Source: Brachypterus glaber (lineage: Eukaryota > Arthropoda > Insecta > Coleoptera > Kateretidae). Taken from it: DNA of 64,000 nucleotides. A program made the translations under genes and the position numbers. The DNA is taken from assembly GCA_958510825.1 (NCBI GenBank), contig OY294049.1, forward strand, positions 26,680,986-26,744,985, in the 5' to 3' direction. This document shows, one piece after another, positions 1-12,629 of this stretch. The notes under the pieces were generated by a model. The model was not told the origin of the DNA, did no database searches, and worked only from the letters and a program-made list of their open reading frames with translations. Positions within the stretch are counted from its first letter, which is position 1. Each line of letters opens with the position of its first letter.

Positions 1-369
1 TTAATTTTAATTTTTATAAACAAAATTAGTCAATCTGTCAGCTGTTTTTCTCATTGGTTCAATCGCATTGGATATGAATCATTTTTAGTTATGATGTTTA
101 TTGGAAATTTTTGGTTGGTTTGGTGTTTTTTTTTACTTTCATCAGAAAGTAATGGGTCAAACAGACAAAATTCATTGATATAAATAACAGTATTAAATTG
201 GTAATGCCCAACTAATAGGACTGATAAAGGTAAACACTGCTTATTTTGTTTTATTATCAAAATTTATATGATCAGTAATATCACTTTAAGTAGGTATAGT
301 ATATTAAACAACCAATACAGTTTTTTTTAAAAATTAAATACTTCACATTTTAAAAAAAATACCATCAAG

Positions 370-1030
370 TATAATAATATTTATCCACGGTAGTGATTAT
401 TAGGCTTATTAATCACGGGTCTGTAAAAATAAACCGTTTACAATTTAAAACGACCGTGGATTAAGTATAGAATTCTACTCGCGTATAATAGTTATTAATC
501 ATTCGGGTGATTAGGTCACTCGCCTTTTGGCTCGTGTCCCAAAATTCACCTTCATTAATTAATAGCAATTATTATACGCTCATTGAATAATATACTATTA
601 TCCACAGCCGTGATTATTAGGCCTATTAATCACGGGTCTGTAACAATAAACCGTTTAAAGCTCAAAACGGCCGTGGATAAAGTATAGTATTCTACTCGCG
701 TATAATAGCTATTAATCATTCGGTGATTAGGCCACTTGCCTATCGGTCGTGTCCCAAAATTTACCCTCATTGATTAATAGCAATTATTATACGCTAGTTG
801 AATAGTATACTATTTTCCACTGCCGTCATTAATAGGCTTATTAATCACGGGTCTGTAAAAATAAACCATTTACAATTTAAAACGACCGTGGATAAAGTAT
901 AAAATTCTACTCGCATATAATAGCATTAATCATTTGGGTGATTAGGCACTCGCTTTTCGGCTCGTGTCCCAAAATTCACCCTCATTGATTAATAGCAATT
1001 ATTATACGCTAATTGAACTATATACTATTT
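370..1030. repeat. 216-bp tandem repeat, three copies, each made of two palindromes
   Basis: Three units begin near 381, 598 and 813 (spacing 217 and 215 bp) and the array stops near 1028. Each unit contains two adjoining inverted repeats. In unit 2 the first is closed by TATACTATTATCCAC pairing with GTGGATAAAGTATAGTA and holds two smaller hairpins, one of them CCGTGATTA/TAATCACGG, so a strand could form a three-way junction. The second pairs GCGTATAATAGCTATTAATC with the TGATTAATAGCAATTATTATACGC-like arm about 70 bp later. Copies differ by scattered substitutions. There is no coding potential. A satellite seed or a tandemly amplified MITE pair is the likeliest reading. Confidence 0.85.
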
Positions 1031-1300
1031 TCCAATACTAAATACCCACCCCGTTTTTTTCTACGTGCAGTAACCCCTTGCTTTTTAAAAATAAACATTT
1101 ATAAAATGTAACCCATGCAATAACAAATTATTATTTGACATTTTGTCATTTTTAACCGACTTCCAAAAAGGATGAGGTTATCAATTCGACGGAATTTGAT
1201 AAAACTTTTTGCAACTTAAAGAGGGCATTCATGAGGTAGTCCCGTTTTAATTTAACGCTCAGATAATGCCGGGTAAGCCGGAATATTTAAGATTTTATGT
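1031..1300. other. Non-coding stretch with a dispersed-repeat fragment
   Basis: No gene is visible. The segment around 1150-1225 (starting AACCGACTTCCAAAAAGG) resembles a short interspersed sequence I associate with many insect genomes. That resemblance is from memory, and no boundaries can be drawn. Confidence 0.3.
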
Positions 1301-1565
1301 TTATTTTTTTTATTTTTAATCTCGTACTATTCTACTTAATTAAGCATCCCCTAAGTCCAGGAATTGTGTGGGCTAGTAGTAGAGGGAACCACCGGCTTTA
1401 ATTGACTTTCGAACCAATATATCTAGGGAGTACGCCTTCGCCAAATTTCAATTATTAATTAACTGAAAAAGGCAATCGGCGCCAGTGAGGTTTGAACTCA
1501 CGATCATTAACTCAGTGTCAATGCTATATCGATGCCTTAGACCGCTGAGCTAATCTCTAATCATT
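1300..1565 (-). mobile_element. tRNA-derived SINE
   Basis: Read on the minus strand, the head carries a pol III A box (TAGCTCAGCGGT, complement of 1541-1552) and a B box (GTTCAAACCTC, complement of 1487-1497) at tRNA-like spacing, ending in the T-arm-like CTCACTGGCGCC. Beyond it runs a non-tRNA body of about 170 bp ending in an A-rich tail (about 1300-1320 on the plus strand). The head resembles a tRNA-Leu/Ser-type sequence but has no convincing acceptor stem, so it is not a working tRNA gene. It would be transcribed by pol III and moved by a partner LINE. I could not find a clear target-site duplication, so the outer limits are approximate. Confidence 0.6.
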
Positions 1566-1974
1566 TTAACGCAATTTCACTTAAAACCGGCTTAATTTGG
1601 TTCTACTATCAACCAAATTTTTAGAGAAATATCGGATAACTCGGATCCGGAATCAAGTGATTAAGGGGTCACTTAAATATAACGGCACACTAAAAATATT
1701 TTAAATGCCGCTAAACTTCATTCTCTGGACCTGTAATATTAAAATAACAAGAGAAAATGATAAATGTTGTGATTTTACCAAAAGGCGTTGTTTGATTATC
1801 ACTTAACGCTTAAAGTTTAACAAGATTTTCTTTAGTATTTCTTTTAAAATAAGGTTGGTTGGACTCTTGGGCGCTGAAATAAAAATATTACTTTTATTTT
1901 TTAGAAATTTATCTTTAAGATAAATTATATAAATAAACTACTTCTATGTCTCTAAAAAGTAAAAAATAAAAGCT

Positions 1975-2160
1975 TTTCGCAAAAAAAAATTAACCGACTT
2001 CTATGTCTCTAAAAAGTAATAAAATAAGAAATACTTAAGTCGGTGCCAATTTCACCATTCCCTAAATTAATTACTAACAATTATTTTTTATTATTTTATT
2101 ATTGTTTGCTGTGAAATTGGCATCGACTTAAGTATTTTTAATTTTTTACTTTTTAGAAGT
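1975..2160. mobile_element. Foldback (hairpin) element
   Basis: Arms at about 2030-2055 and 2111-2136 pair almost perfectly (ATACTTAAGTCGGTGCCAAT and its complement). Weaker pairing continues outward through the ACTTTTTAGAGACATAGAAG-type flank to about 1990 and 2160. The AT-rich loop is about 55 bp. This is consistent with a small MITE. No coding capacity. Confidence 0.55.
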
Positions 2161-2198
2161 TGGTATATTTTTCTTTGCAAAAAGTTTTTATTACAGTA

Positions 2199-4190
2199 GG
2201 CTCATTCCACGCCAAATAGGACCCTAAAAGGGCAATTTTGGACATCGACTTCTTCGATTTTAATCATTTTTGGTATACTTACTCTACGTATGCTTAATAA
2301 GAAATTATTTAATTTTCAGATTTTTTTTAGCCATTATTTATGGAGTTACGGCCTTTTGAAATTGGCCAAAATTGCGAAACTTACTAAAACAGCCTGTTTT
2401 TAAACAGCTCTATCTCAGTAACGCTAAAAGATACAGATTTAAAAAAATATGTATTTTAAAGCCATTTTGTTGTGTTTTTATAATTTTTAAAGATATGTAA
2501 AATTTGGTGATTTGGTGATGGTCACCAAAGTCGCCAATGTTTGGTGACGATTATTTCAGAATACGCCATCTTTGATTTTTTTAATAAAAAGATATAATAA
2601 TCTGTAGATCTTTTTATAACCATGTGCCAAAATTCATAATGGGACTTTTTGCCTTGGGCAAAATATTAAAGATATAAATGTCAGTCAAAGTTTCATTTCC
2701 CAACCACTTTTTAACGCAGAGTTTAATAATACTACGCTGTATTTTTGAAATGGAAATGCTGATATATTTAATAAATATTTTATATTTATCCTCAACATTT
2801 TTTACTACATCTGATATACATATAGCAGTAGACCCGTTATTAGCACGGGAATTTAGTTTTAGGAATTAATCAAACTAACATCAGTTTTTTAATGCAATAT
2901 TAAGATACTTACATAATATGTTTTGGAAAACCTTAAAATGAGTTTATATACATATGTACTAGCTGTGATACCCAATTTTCGCATGGGAAATCTAATTTAA
3001 ATTTTACTTTCTTCTACTGCGTTAGCAATTTTTTTTTATTTATTTTTTTTATTTTCTCGTAGTTTAATATACAAAAAACAATAGCTTACTAATAGAAATC
3101 TGTGTGTCGGTCAATCTATATATCTGTCTGTCGAAGAAAATTTGTGATCACTATAACTTGAGAACGCTTTGAACTAAAGACTTCAAATTTTAAATATAGG
3201 TTCCTTATTCAAACAATTCGGCTAGAATTTTTTTGACCCCTTTACTCCACCTCAACATTTACCAAAAACAATTGCAGCTGAAAACGTTTGGGCTCATTCC
3301 ATGGCAAATGAAACACAAAATATTCAATTTTAAACATATATAGCATACGTAAGTATGCTTAATAAGAATTTGTCTTTTTTAGATTCTTTTGACATTAAAC
3401 AATGTTTAGTAAACATAGTAGGCTTTACAAAATATGGCTAGTTATAATTAATTGCTTATTTAAACAAACTATAGAATATTATGAATGTCTAAAACATTTT
3501 GCAAATTGCAAAAATAATACCTTGCCTAATTTATTAAAAATTCCGTGCGAAAAACGGGTGTCTTGGCTAGTTATATTAAAAAAATTAATCAATTAACTTA
3601 TAATTCCGTTTGCAAAAAAGTTAATTTTAGTTTAAATTTGATTGAGGTAAAATTAACATACAACGTACATCAAACTGTGGTCATAATATTACCAATAAAT
3701 AAAAAATTGAGTTATTACTATATTTTTAAAAATTTACCAAAGACGAATATATGGCGGTCCCATTTTGAAATTTGGGCAACTGTTAGAAAAATGTCTGTAG
3801 TTTAACATATATTTAAGAAAAGAAAATCAAAGATGGCGAATTTTGAGTAAAATGTCACCAAAAATTGGTTACTTTGGTGACTATCACCAAAATCACCAAA
3901 ATTAAATTTACTTTATTATCAAAATAACTTCCAACTAACAAACTTTAAAATACATTTTGTCTGAAGTCTCTATATCTTACCGTTATAGAGATACAGCCTT
4001 TTAAAAATTATACGTTTTAGAAAAGTTGGGCATTTTTGTCATCTTTAAAAGGCCATAACTCCAAAAATAAATATCAAAAAAATCTGAAAAAAAATCAGGT
4101 TCTTTTTGGAAAAACATAGCACACTTGAGCCAAAAATAGGGTAAATCAAAGAAGTCAAAGTTTTCCTTGGGTCCTATTTGGCACAGAAAC
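2199..4190. mobile_element. Long-TIR foldback element, about 2 kb
   Basis: The first ~375 bp (2205-2580) and last ~365 bp (3825-4185) are inverted copies of each other, roughly 70 percent alike by eye. Matching landmarks are GCCAAATAGGAC, the GGAGTTAYGGCCTTTT block, the TGGTGATNGTCACCAAAGT palindrome and GCCATCTTTGA. A further direct copy of the left tip sits at 3289-3395 (GGCTCATTCCATGGCAAAT, then the ATGCTTAATAAGAA block). The middle carries only short spurious frames. It is non-autonomous and old. No transposase trace is visible and the superfamily is unknown. Confidence 0.7.
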
Positions 4191-6056
4191 ACCCAGTAAA
4201 GCTTCTGTACTAATGAGTAACCAGTCGGTGTACATATAGTGATACTAGTAACTACTAGGGTGACTTTATAGTGAGTATTACTTTTATTTAGGTATGTATT
4301 TAAACATGTTTTATATCAAATATATCAAATTTATATATAATATCACATGTATCGTGGGGTGCCGAATAGGCAAAAACGTTATTTTAATACATAACGCTAT
4401 TGTGATATTAGCTACCGAAACATTTTCTGTGTAGTCCAAACCAACAATAATATTCGCAAAAATGCACATTTTTGAAAAAAAATCTATCTCCACAACCAGA
4501 AAAGATATTACAGAAATTACTTGCAAGAAGTGAGGCAATTAAATAAAATTTACCCGTACGAAAACAAAGTTCTCAAGAAAACCATAGATGCTTCTAAAGT
4601 TATGGTAAAAAACATGATCATGCATTTTTCTATACTGCACCTATATTCATAACGTTTGGAGAACCTATGCACAGTAAAAGAAACTTCAAGTTTTTGGCTT
4701 TAAAATAAAGAAAGAATCATACAAATCCATTTGTTAGTTTTAGAGATATTTAATTTTGAACGTCACCAATTTTTTAAAAGGTCCGTTTATTTTACGCCTG
4801 AGTGTAGAATAAGAACAAAACTTAATGTAAAGTTTTCCATTTCAGTTAATTTAAAAAACAAAATTAAAATTTTACTGTTTTTGACTTTTTGACCTATAAC
4901 TCAAAAACCAGCCATCAGATCGAGTTTTTGATTAGAAAGATGAAATCTACATCATACTAGAAATTTAGAATATTTGACCGAAAGCCAGTTTCCATAAGAA
5001 ACGTACCTGTCGGTTTCAAGTTGATATCTTAAGTTAAAGGGGGCTGCACCGTATAACCATTAAGGTCCGTAAACCATCTAACACAGCTGTGCACAGGTTA
5101 AACGAAATTAAGGATCGCTTTGTACCGGCCACACGGAAAAAAATCAAATCTATATTCAAGAATAATCATATACTTAAAATTTTACACTTGTTCTATGTAT
5201 AATATTCTTTCCATGGGTATAACAAATATTTGAAGCCAATATACTCTTATACTTGTTTTCCAAACATAGTTATAGTCATAAGTTTGTATAATAAAAAAGA
5301 ATAAATTGTCTTATATTTAAGAAGAATATACACTCTTAAAAAGTGAATAAATTTATTAGCGGAAAATAAGCTATTATTTAATGAAGAAAAATACTTTTAT
5401 AGATGTTATTTAGTACAGGCTTGTGTAATTTTTTTAATTTCAGTGCACTTGACAGCGTTATGCTATAGGTGGCGCCACATATTATTTTCTATTACTAACA
5501 AAACTTTTTAAATTAATAAAGTCGTTCTTAGAATACTAGTATTAAAAGACAGCTGTCTTTATAAGGATATACTACTAGTAACTGACTAGTTAGCTATTTC
5601 AGTACACATTATCGGATTGGTATGGATCAAGATATCTGGAGGCTTTAGCCTAAAGGAAGTAGTTCCTCCAGTCATCTTGGGGAACATTCCCACTGGGAAC
5701 ATCCGAACTTCCGGTTTCCTCAAGTTGTTGAAAATGGATTTATGTGGGAGGTGTATGTCTAGGCGGATCGCTTTTTTCGTTATTTTTTTGATAACTCTTC
5801 GCGTTTTCAAGATACAATCAAAAATGTATGCGTCTGGAGTCACATCAATATAGAAGAATTTTTATACTTGATGCAATAATTTTTATACTTGATGCAATAA
5901 TATGCTAAACTAAATAAATATAAGTAATACTCGGAACAAGATTGTATCTAGAATTGTTTAAAGTATAGTTATATTCTTGATTTCAATACTAGTTATGTCT
6001 TGAACAAAATATAACTTTTCTCATACATACAAGAATAAGATTTTCTTGAAAAGAGG
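4191..6056. other. Non-coding; poorly resolved repeats
   Basis: No gene recognised. A block at 4360-4400 (AATAGGCAAAAACGTT) resembles the right arm of the MITE at 12630-13067. From about 5130 (CACACGGAAAAAAATC) to 6050 there are repeated TTCAAGAATA-like words that recall the CACAGAAAAAAAGG element at 17253-18281, but I could not find a matching right terminus. The more GC-rich 5586-5850 piece is open on both strands but looks like neither a known gene nor a known element. Confidence 0.3.
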
Positions 6057-7001
6057 TACCGTCAACCGGGGTGAAACCGATCAGCAGGGGTGAAACCAAT
6101 CATCACGTATATTTTGGCTAATGTTTTTAGTACTGGTAGTATACAGCAGTCAGCACGCGGCGAAAGTCGACAAGTTACTGCAGGAAATATCAGTCTTTAT
6201 GAGAACGGGCACGAATAAGGTTTATTTTGTCTGTCTGTCTGTCGAGATACGTAGGTTATTTTAGAGATGTAAGAAAAGTAGTTTTTGGAAACTTGTGGAA
6301 ACGTTTGGTTGTGCAGAGTCACAGAAAAGAGCTGAGCGAACGTGTTGAGTAAATTTGAGTTTAACTATTATCTGGACCTAGTAGTAAAAAGTTTTTAGTT
6401 TTTTTTTTATCAACATTGTGTAATTTTTTATTTGCATTTATAAAAAGTGGAATAATGGTGGGGTGAAATCGATCACTATATAATTGGTCTAAATAAAGCT
6501 TTCTTTGTCATTAAAGTTTTTTTTGTGAGTTTTTTTTTGTAGGAAATCCAAGTGCTTTACACTAACCACGTCACCCCCCCCCCCCCCAAACCATTTAGAA
6601 ATAATTTTTAAGTTTAAGATAATATGTACCTTTTCGATAACAAATACACGTTTTTTACTAGTTTTTTAACTTTTTTCTTTATTTAAAACGAAAAAGTTGT
6701 TTTTTTTTTAAACGAGGATAAATGATCGGTTTCACTCTCGAAGTTGCTAGGGTCAAATATCGTGAAATAAAAGAGGTGATCGGTTTCACCCCCCTAGTAC
6801 GGGGTGAAATCGATCAACCTTAAAAAAAAAATATATAAAAAAACTACTGTGGTTATTTTGACAGTGTTGACAGATATAAATACTCGAAACTTCAAGCTTT
6901 AACATATATTTTTTTTTTTTGGATTTTTACTTTTGTAAGAAATCCGAAAAAAAAAAACAAAAAACAGAAAATTTTGACTAGTTTCCCCACCGTTGACGGT
7001 A
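6057..7001. mobile_element. TA-flanked TIR element with six internal GGGGTGAAAYCGATCA motifs
   Basis: The termini are TACCGTCAACCGGGG at 6057 and its near complement ending GTTGACGGTA at 7001, with TA at both edges as expected for Tc1/mariner-type insertion. Six copies of a 16-bp motif are present: plus strand at 6068-6083, 6087-6102, 6460-6475 and 6801-6816, minus strand at 6723-6738 and 6778-6793. Clustering near both ends suggests binding sites for the cognate transposase or a host protein, which is inference. No transposase frame is present, so it is non-autonomous. A run of C lies at 6573-6588. Confidence 0.7.
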
Positions 7002-7210
7002 TAACTAGAGTTGCGGAATAGGGAAACTAGCATAGCGCTGATTCAAGATTATTAATCTTTAATCCAGTTTAGATTTTTTTCTTTGCACTTATCAATTGAA
7101 GATGCCAGAACATGTTTGCGCATGTATGTTTTGTACTTTAATTTTTCCTAGAAATTCGACTCTGTTGTTACCGAATTGCTCATCCACTTAGAGGCCTTAC
7201 TCGAACCCAC

Positions 7211-7358
7211 TTAGAGCATTGGATAGGCAGGTTTGTCAGGGTAGGTGGGTAGTTTACACACTACACAAAGAGAGTACAGGCATACAAGAAATCTCAGACC
7301 GAAAATGGCGGACGGAAACAATCCACCTACCCTAACCAACCTACCTATCTAGTGCTCT
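7211..7358. mobile_element. Small foldback MITE
   Basis: Arms at 7215-7249 and 7323-7356 are inverted copies (about 80 percent alike) ending in AGGGTAGGTGG / CCACCTACCCT. The spacer is about 73 bp and includes AAAATGGCGG. CCCACT(T)AG flanks both sides. No coding capacity. Confidence 0.6.
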
Positions 7359-7527
7359 GAACCCACTAGCACCGTAAGCAGACCATATTGCCCAATATTA
7401 AATATAAGTGAATTATTTATTCGACGTTTCAAACCAGGGTTCGTAGAAAATATAACACAGAGGGTGGCATACTCGTGTAGATGATAGGCAAAGGTAAGTG
7501 AGGTTGGTCGGGACTTTTGATGACGTA

Positions 7528-7705
7528 TGTAAGTGTCGCTGCATTATTGTCACATTCATGCGCTATATTGTTTGTTTAGAGTTCTTCACCTTTTTATATA
7601 TTTTATTTGGTTTTTGTGTAAGTGTCGCTGCATTGTTGTCAGATTCATGCGCTATATTGTTTGTTTAGAGTTCTTCACCTTTTTATATATTTTATTTGGT
7701 TTTTG
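7528..7705. repeat. 89-bp tandem duplication
   Basis: Copy 1 is 7528-7616 and copy 2 is 7617-7705, beginning TGTAAGTGTCGCTGCATT. I see only two mismatches (ATTATTGTCAC versus ATTGTTGTCAG), so this is a recent event. Non-coding. Confidence 0.9.
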
Positions 7706-8845
7706 TTTTTAATTCTTGTGTCTTTGTTTTTTGTATTACACATATAGTTTTATTTGAGAGAAAAAGTCTCGTTTAATTGTTAACTACATGTAAACAAAGC
7801 TAAGCTTGGCAACGTAGCTATATAAAATTGAATGATTTTTAAGAGATAATTGCTGATTGGTGGGAAACAAAAATTTTACGGAGTAGGTAACCCTCTGTAG
7901 GTTTGGTTATGTTGACATTAAAAACAAACAAATTCTTCAGTGTAAATCAGACTTCGTGTCGAATTTAGCGCCAAATTAAAATAAAAAATAAAATATTTGC
8001 TAATACTATAGTTTTAGTAGTTGAGGGACATATTCGTACCTCACTTCCAAACTGTTGTATTTTGAAACCACTTAAATGCAACAACCTCAGGTTCTGGGTA
8101 ATCTAGAACCGAATGAAAATTACAGAAAAACATGCTTGTTTGGGTGCGAAAATACACTTCGTTTTGTAAAACTTTTAACAAAGAAAATGTCCCACTTCCC
8201 ATGTAAATTACTTAGTGTTACGATGGTTTATGTAACGTTACGTAATGCTCTTTATTATTTTTAAAGTAAAAACGGTTTCTGTTTCACACAAAAAAATTAG
8301 GGGGTAAGGGGGGTCTTGACTGCTAGTGTTACGTATTTCTAGGGGGTTAAGTCTCAGATTTACAAAGGCAAAGAAGAGGATTAAAAAATTTTAAGTTATT
8401 AAGTTTAAATATGACCACCAGTAAAAAAAAACTAGACAAATATAAAAAAATATCCATATTGTAAAAATTTTCAATACTAAAGAATACATATATACTTACT
8501 GTTCTATTTAAACAAATAGGCGACACTAATTAAAACAATAGTAGTTACTGGCTTAAATAACTTTAATTAACATTGATACACAGCCAAATTATTATACTCT
8601 TCCCATCATTACCCGATAGAAGAATATAATACGAAGGTTTTAAAATTTTAAAAATCGTCAAAAAAAAATTATACAAATGTTTTATACTCTCAATTTTTTT
8701 CTACCCACGTCTAAACAACTTAAAAAAAATCTTCCTGTTCTTCTGTCTATTCATTTTTTATGCCCACGATAACTTAAGAACGAAATATGAGATCGATATG
8801 AAATTTTCAGGAAAAATCTAGTTCTATGAGAGGAGAAGCACCCTA

Positions 8846-9130
8846 TTAACACGTTCGATGCCAGTCGAATTTATGATACCTATTCGCCGGTGCCGGTTAC
8901 TATTTTGTATTTTCAAAACTACTCCCAAAAAAAAAACTCCGAACAATAATTCCGAAACACGCGCGAGAAACTATGACTCAGTACCTTCAAACATCAAATG
9001 CTCACGCAGTGCCACAGTAACTGAATACTTGCGATATAGCCACAGGAAACCGACGGAAAATTCCGTCGGTGGCACTTGACCAAGGACGAGCCCCTACGGA
9101 AATTTTTGTCAGTGGCAGTGAACATGTTAA
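8846..9130. mobile_element. piggyBac-type MITE with TTAA target duplication
   Basis: The element is bounded by TTAA at 8846-8849 and 9127-9130, and its ends read CACGTTCGATGCCA and, inverted, CATGTTCACTGCCA. TTAA duplications and CNCNTTNRNTGCCA-like ends fit the piggyBac superfamily. The 277-bp interior is richer in GC than its surroundings and holds a 73-codon frame (8858-9079) that resembles no protein I know. Inside is a short hairpin around GACGGAAAATTCCGTC (9050-9066). Non-autonomous. Confidence 0.6.
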
Positions 9131-12100
9131 TGGATTTTTTTTTGTCAAAAATAATATACCTTCTGTTTTTAAAAGAAATCCTTCAAAAATAACAAAAAGT
9201 TATAGAAACAAGTCAGATAAACTTCAAATTTTTAAAAAAAATTAAGTATTTGTTTTAAAAATACTCATACCAATTAAAAAAAATAAAAAAAAACATTACC
9301 AAAAAGGTCATAGAGGGCACCCAAAACTTATAACAAATAAATGAAAAAGTGTGATAGACTACATGATCACAAAACACATTACCTTGTTTAGAAATAGTCA
9401 TACCGATTTTGAAAAAACTAATATCATAAAAAATATAGGGGGTGCCACTGATATGGTGTTATCAATCGAAAAATATAAGTTCTGCAGAAGATATTATTTC
9501 GGTTAATAACTTCAGTGGAATTTAAAGGCATTTTAGTGAAAATATATGTACCTAATGCATTTTTAACTGAAAAATTTCCATAGCAACGGCGAATTTTAAA
9601 AATCCTATATTTTTGAAAAAATCAGGATTTTTTTTTTTACGTAACACTAATTACTGTTAATAATAATTAATAATTATTATAAATAGTATTTTGTAAATAT
9701 TGCTGTATTATTAAAGGCCTAGCAAGAGACTCGCATAACTATCATAATACATAACATATGATGCAGTGATTGGCTTGATGTGCCGTCATGTATCTTGTGC
9801 GCTGCCGTATAAAGTTATAAGTTAGGCTTTCATAAGAGCCTGAGGATAGGCCCTAATATATTTTTGTCTAATTTTTAATAAAAAAAAATAATCGACTATT
9901 TTTATTTTTGTAAAAATTCTACAAAACATTTTTAATTTTTTTGTCTAATGAAAAATATTCTCTGGACAAATACAATACATATAAAAACTATATCTAATGC
10001 AAAAACAATATTTCTCAGAAATTGGTACTGTAAAGCATATACTGTGGAATGAGAAGCATTACACATCTTCACGGCTTGTTTATTTTACCTATTGACCTGC
10101 ATAGTCATTATACTATTTTTATTATTATACTATTCATAGGGCGTAATTGCCAAAATAGTATAATACGGTAGCTTTGAATTTCCTAAAATGGCCAAAAAAC
10201 GTTCTAGACAAAAAATTCTTGGATACAATGTGTTTTCATTGAAAAATAAATAAACAGATGTTTTTATTTTTAATTAAAATAAAATATAACTGGTGGCTTA
10301 TGCCCTCAAAATATGAAATAATTTATTATGGTGGGGTCACGAATGGCGCCACGTCACCAGTTAAGGGTTAATCAATTTATGAAAAAAAAAATATTTCACA
10401 CAATTTAAAAGTTAGAAAACTTTGTCATACTCATGCGAAAAAAAAAATATCGTACATGTGTGAAAAAGCAAAGCTAATTATTATCATTATTTTCTTTTTC
10501 AAAATATTTACCAATTTATTAAACGTTTTATATATTGATAATAAATAAATATATTATATATTGATAATAAATAAATATGTTTTTTAATATTTTTGGTAGG
10601 TAAATGAGAAAAAAACTAGTTTTTTAAATCAGTAAATAGGTACTTGTCTACAATAATAAAGTAAATGGGTTAAAATCAAAAAAGTACTTCTTTCCGGGTA
10701 AAAAAAAAGTTTTAATTTATAACTAAAAAAAATAATTTTTGTATGGAACATGTTAATTTGATCATAAGAAAAAGTTTTTTCATAATGGGCGCAAACTTTA
10801 CGCATTCTTTCGCACTCTGGTCCGCAAAAACCAAAGGACTCAACGCAGATTAAATTAAATACTATTAAAAAGTTTAGTATTAAATTGAATTAAAAAAGAA
10901 TGTTTCCTTTTCGGATTTCGGGTTTAAGAGCTTAGAGCCAAATGTCAAAAACAAAAAAAAACTAAATGATGAATTCAAAATGGCTGCCAATAAAATTAAA
11001 AATTTAACCGATTTACTTAAAAATTTGTATATAGGTAAAGGGGACGAAAAAATATTTTTTATGTAGAAACTAAAAATTCAAAATGGCGGATTTAAAATGG
11101 CGACCGATAAATTAAAAATATTGATGGATTAACTTAAGAATTTGAATATACGTTTTGAGGAACGACAAAAAATAATGATGTCAAAAACTAAAAATTCAAA
11201 ATTGCGGATTAAAAATGTAGAGAATTAGGTCAGCTTTTATTTGGTTCCTTAGTTTTTTTCATAGGGTAAGTAATAAGCGAGATTAAAAGAAAAATAGAAT
11301 TTTTACTGTATTTTTCTGACTTTTTTTTCTGTGTGAACAACTCAACAGTCCTAACATTAGCATTAAAATGCATATAACATTTATTGTAGGTAATTATATA
11401 GGCTTTCATCCAGTGACATATATTTTTTGCATTCGATAAGTTGTAAGCGTTTTATCGCAAAAAAAAATGGTTATATACTGTATTTTTCATATTTTTTCTC
11501 TTTTCGTGTCTATTTTTTTTTGTAGAGAATAAAATTCTTTTGGTGTAAAGTATTTTTTTCCAAGTTAAGTGGTAAGCAAAAAAAAAATAAAAATACAAAC
11601 TTTCCACGTATACTGACATTAACCACGTAGATGCACATTTAAAGTAGCGACTCAACAAAAATATTAGATGTACATTTATTTTTCTAAAAATTTAGAACAT
11701 TGGATCACAAAGGCCAATTGTTTAAGACCAAAACATTATAATTTTAAAATTCCATAGTCTGATAATTAGAAAAAAAACTGTAACCACGGTAATGGACATT
11801 TAAAAAGGTACGCTTCTTTTTTTTTTCGAAAATTCCTCCCCAATAAAAAAAGTGGGGTTATTAAAAAAAAGTAACATTAACATTTAAGTACTTTATAAAT
11901 AGGGTTTATTTGGGCATAATTACATATGTGATAAAACGTTTCATTAAAATGTAATAAACGACTACGTTTTGCCACGTAGATGGACATCAATTTTTTGGGA
12001 CAAACTTATTATTGATACCAACTTTTTTTGTTGGATCTCAAAAGCTTTGCTTAGTTTATAAAATAATAATACTATCAAGTGTCTTTTAAAAAATAAATAA

Positions 12101-12629
12101 AAAGAAGTAAATATAATGCAACACTTTGTACACATAAAATAAATATTATATACATATAAATGTTGCTGGGGACAACAAAATTTCGATAAAAATTACTATT
12201 AAACCAATATTTTCTCTCAACATAAAATATTTATTACACTGAATTTTAAGTTTTCAAATAAAACCATTTAAGTAGTACTAGAATATGTAAGATTCTTAAA
12301 AAAAAATTGAATAACTTTTTTTTAGCGTGGGGACAAGAAAGTAGTAAAAATTTGATTTTGACCCAAATATGTATTTTTTGAAATTCTAGAATTCATAATA
12401 GGTAAAATAGCAATATAGTTATATAGACATTTAATTTTTTAGTTAGCTTTTCTTTTAAAAATAAAGGATTAAGAAAAAGGCGCATTTTCCGCCCAGTTTT
12501 AGATAATTGCTTGGAAATTTCTAAAATAAGTTGTTTGTATTCAAATCCTAAACTTTCTACGCTGTAAGATAAACATTCTTAGGCTAAGAATCTTAGCAAA
12601 CAAGTATGAATAAATTATTCCCAAAGATA
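9131..12629. other. Non-coding AT-rich stretch with minor repeats
   Basis: No gene seen. Contents: a possible piggyBac-type end at 10344-10371 (reverse strand starts TTAACCCTTAACTGGTGACG) with no matching partner; a 26-bp tandem duplication at 10531-10578 (TATTGATAATAAATAAATAT); and a degenerate ~117-bp repeat at 10960-11225 with about 2.5 copies, recognised by ACTAAAAATTCAAAATGGCG at about 11067 and 11186. The remainder is homopolymer-rich. Confidence 0.45.

Noticed and set aside
1487..1560. Functional tRNA gene on the minus strand
   Set aside because: A and B boxes are present, but the acceptor stem and a sound anticodon arm are not, and a non-tRNA body with an A-rich tail follows. Called as a SINE head.
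5617..5853. Protein gene in the overlapping 78/85-codon frames
   Set aside because: Open on both strands, with no motif and surrounded by repeat-like sequence.
5130..6050. Second complete member of the CACAGAAAAAAAGG family
   Set aside because: The left tip CACACGGAAAAAAATC is similar, but no inverted right tip was found.
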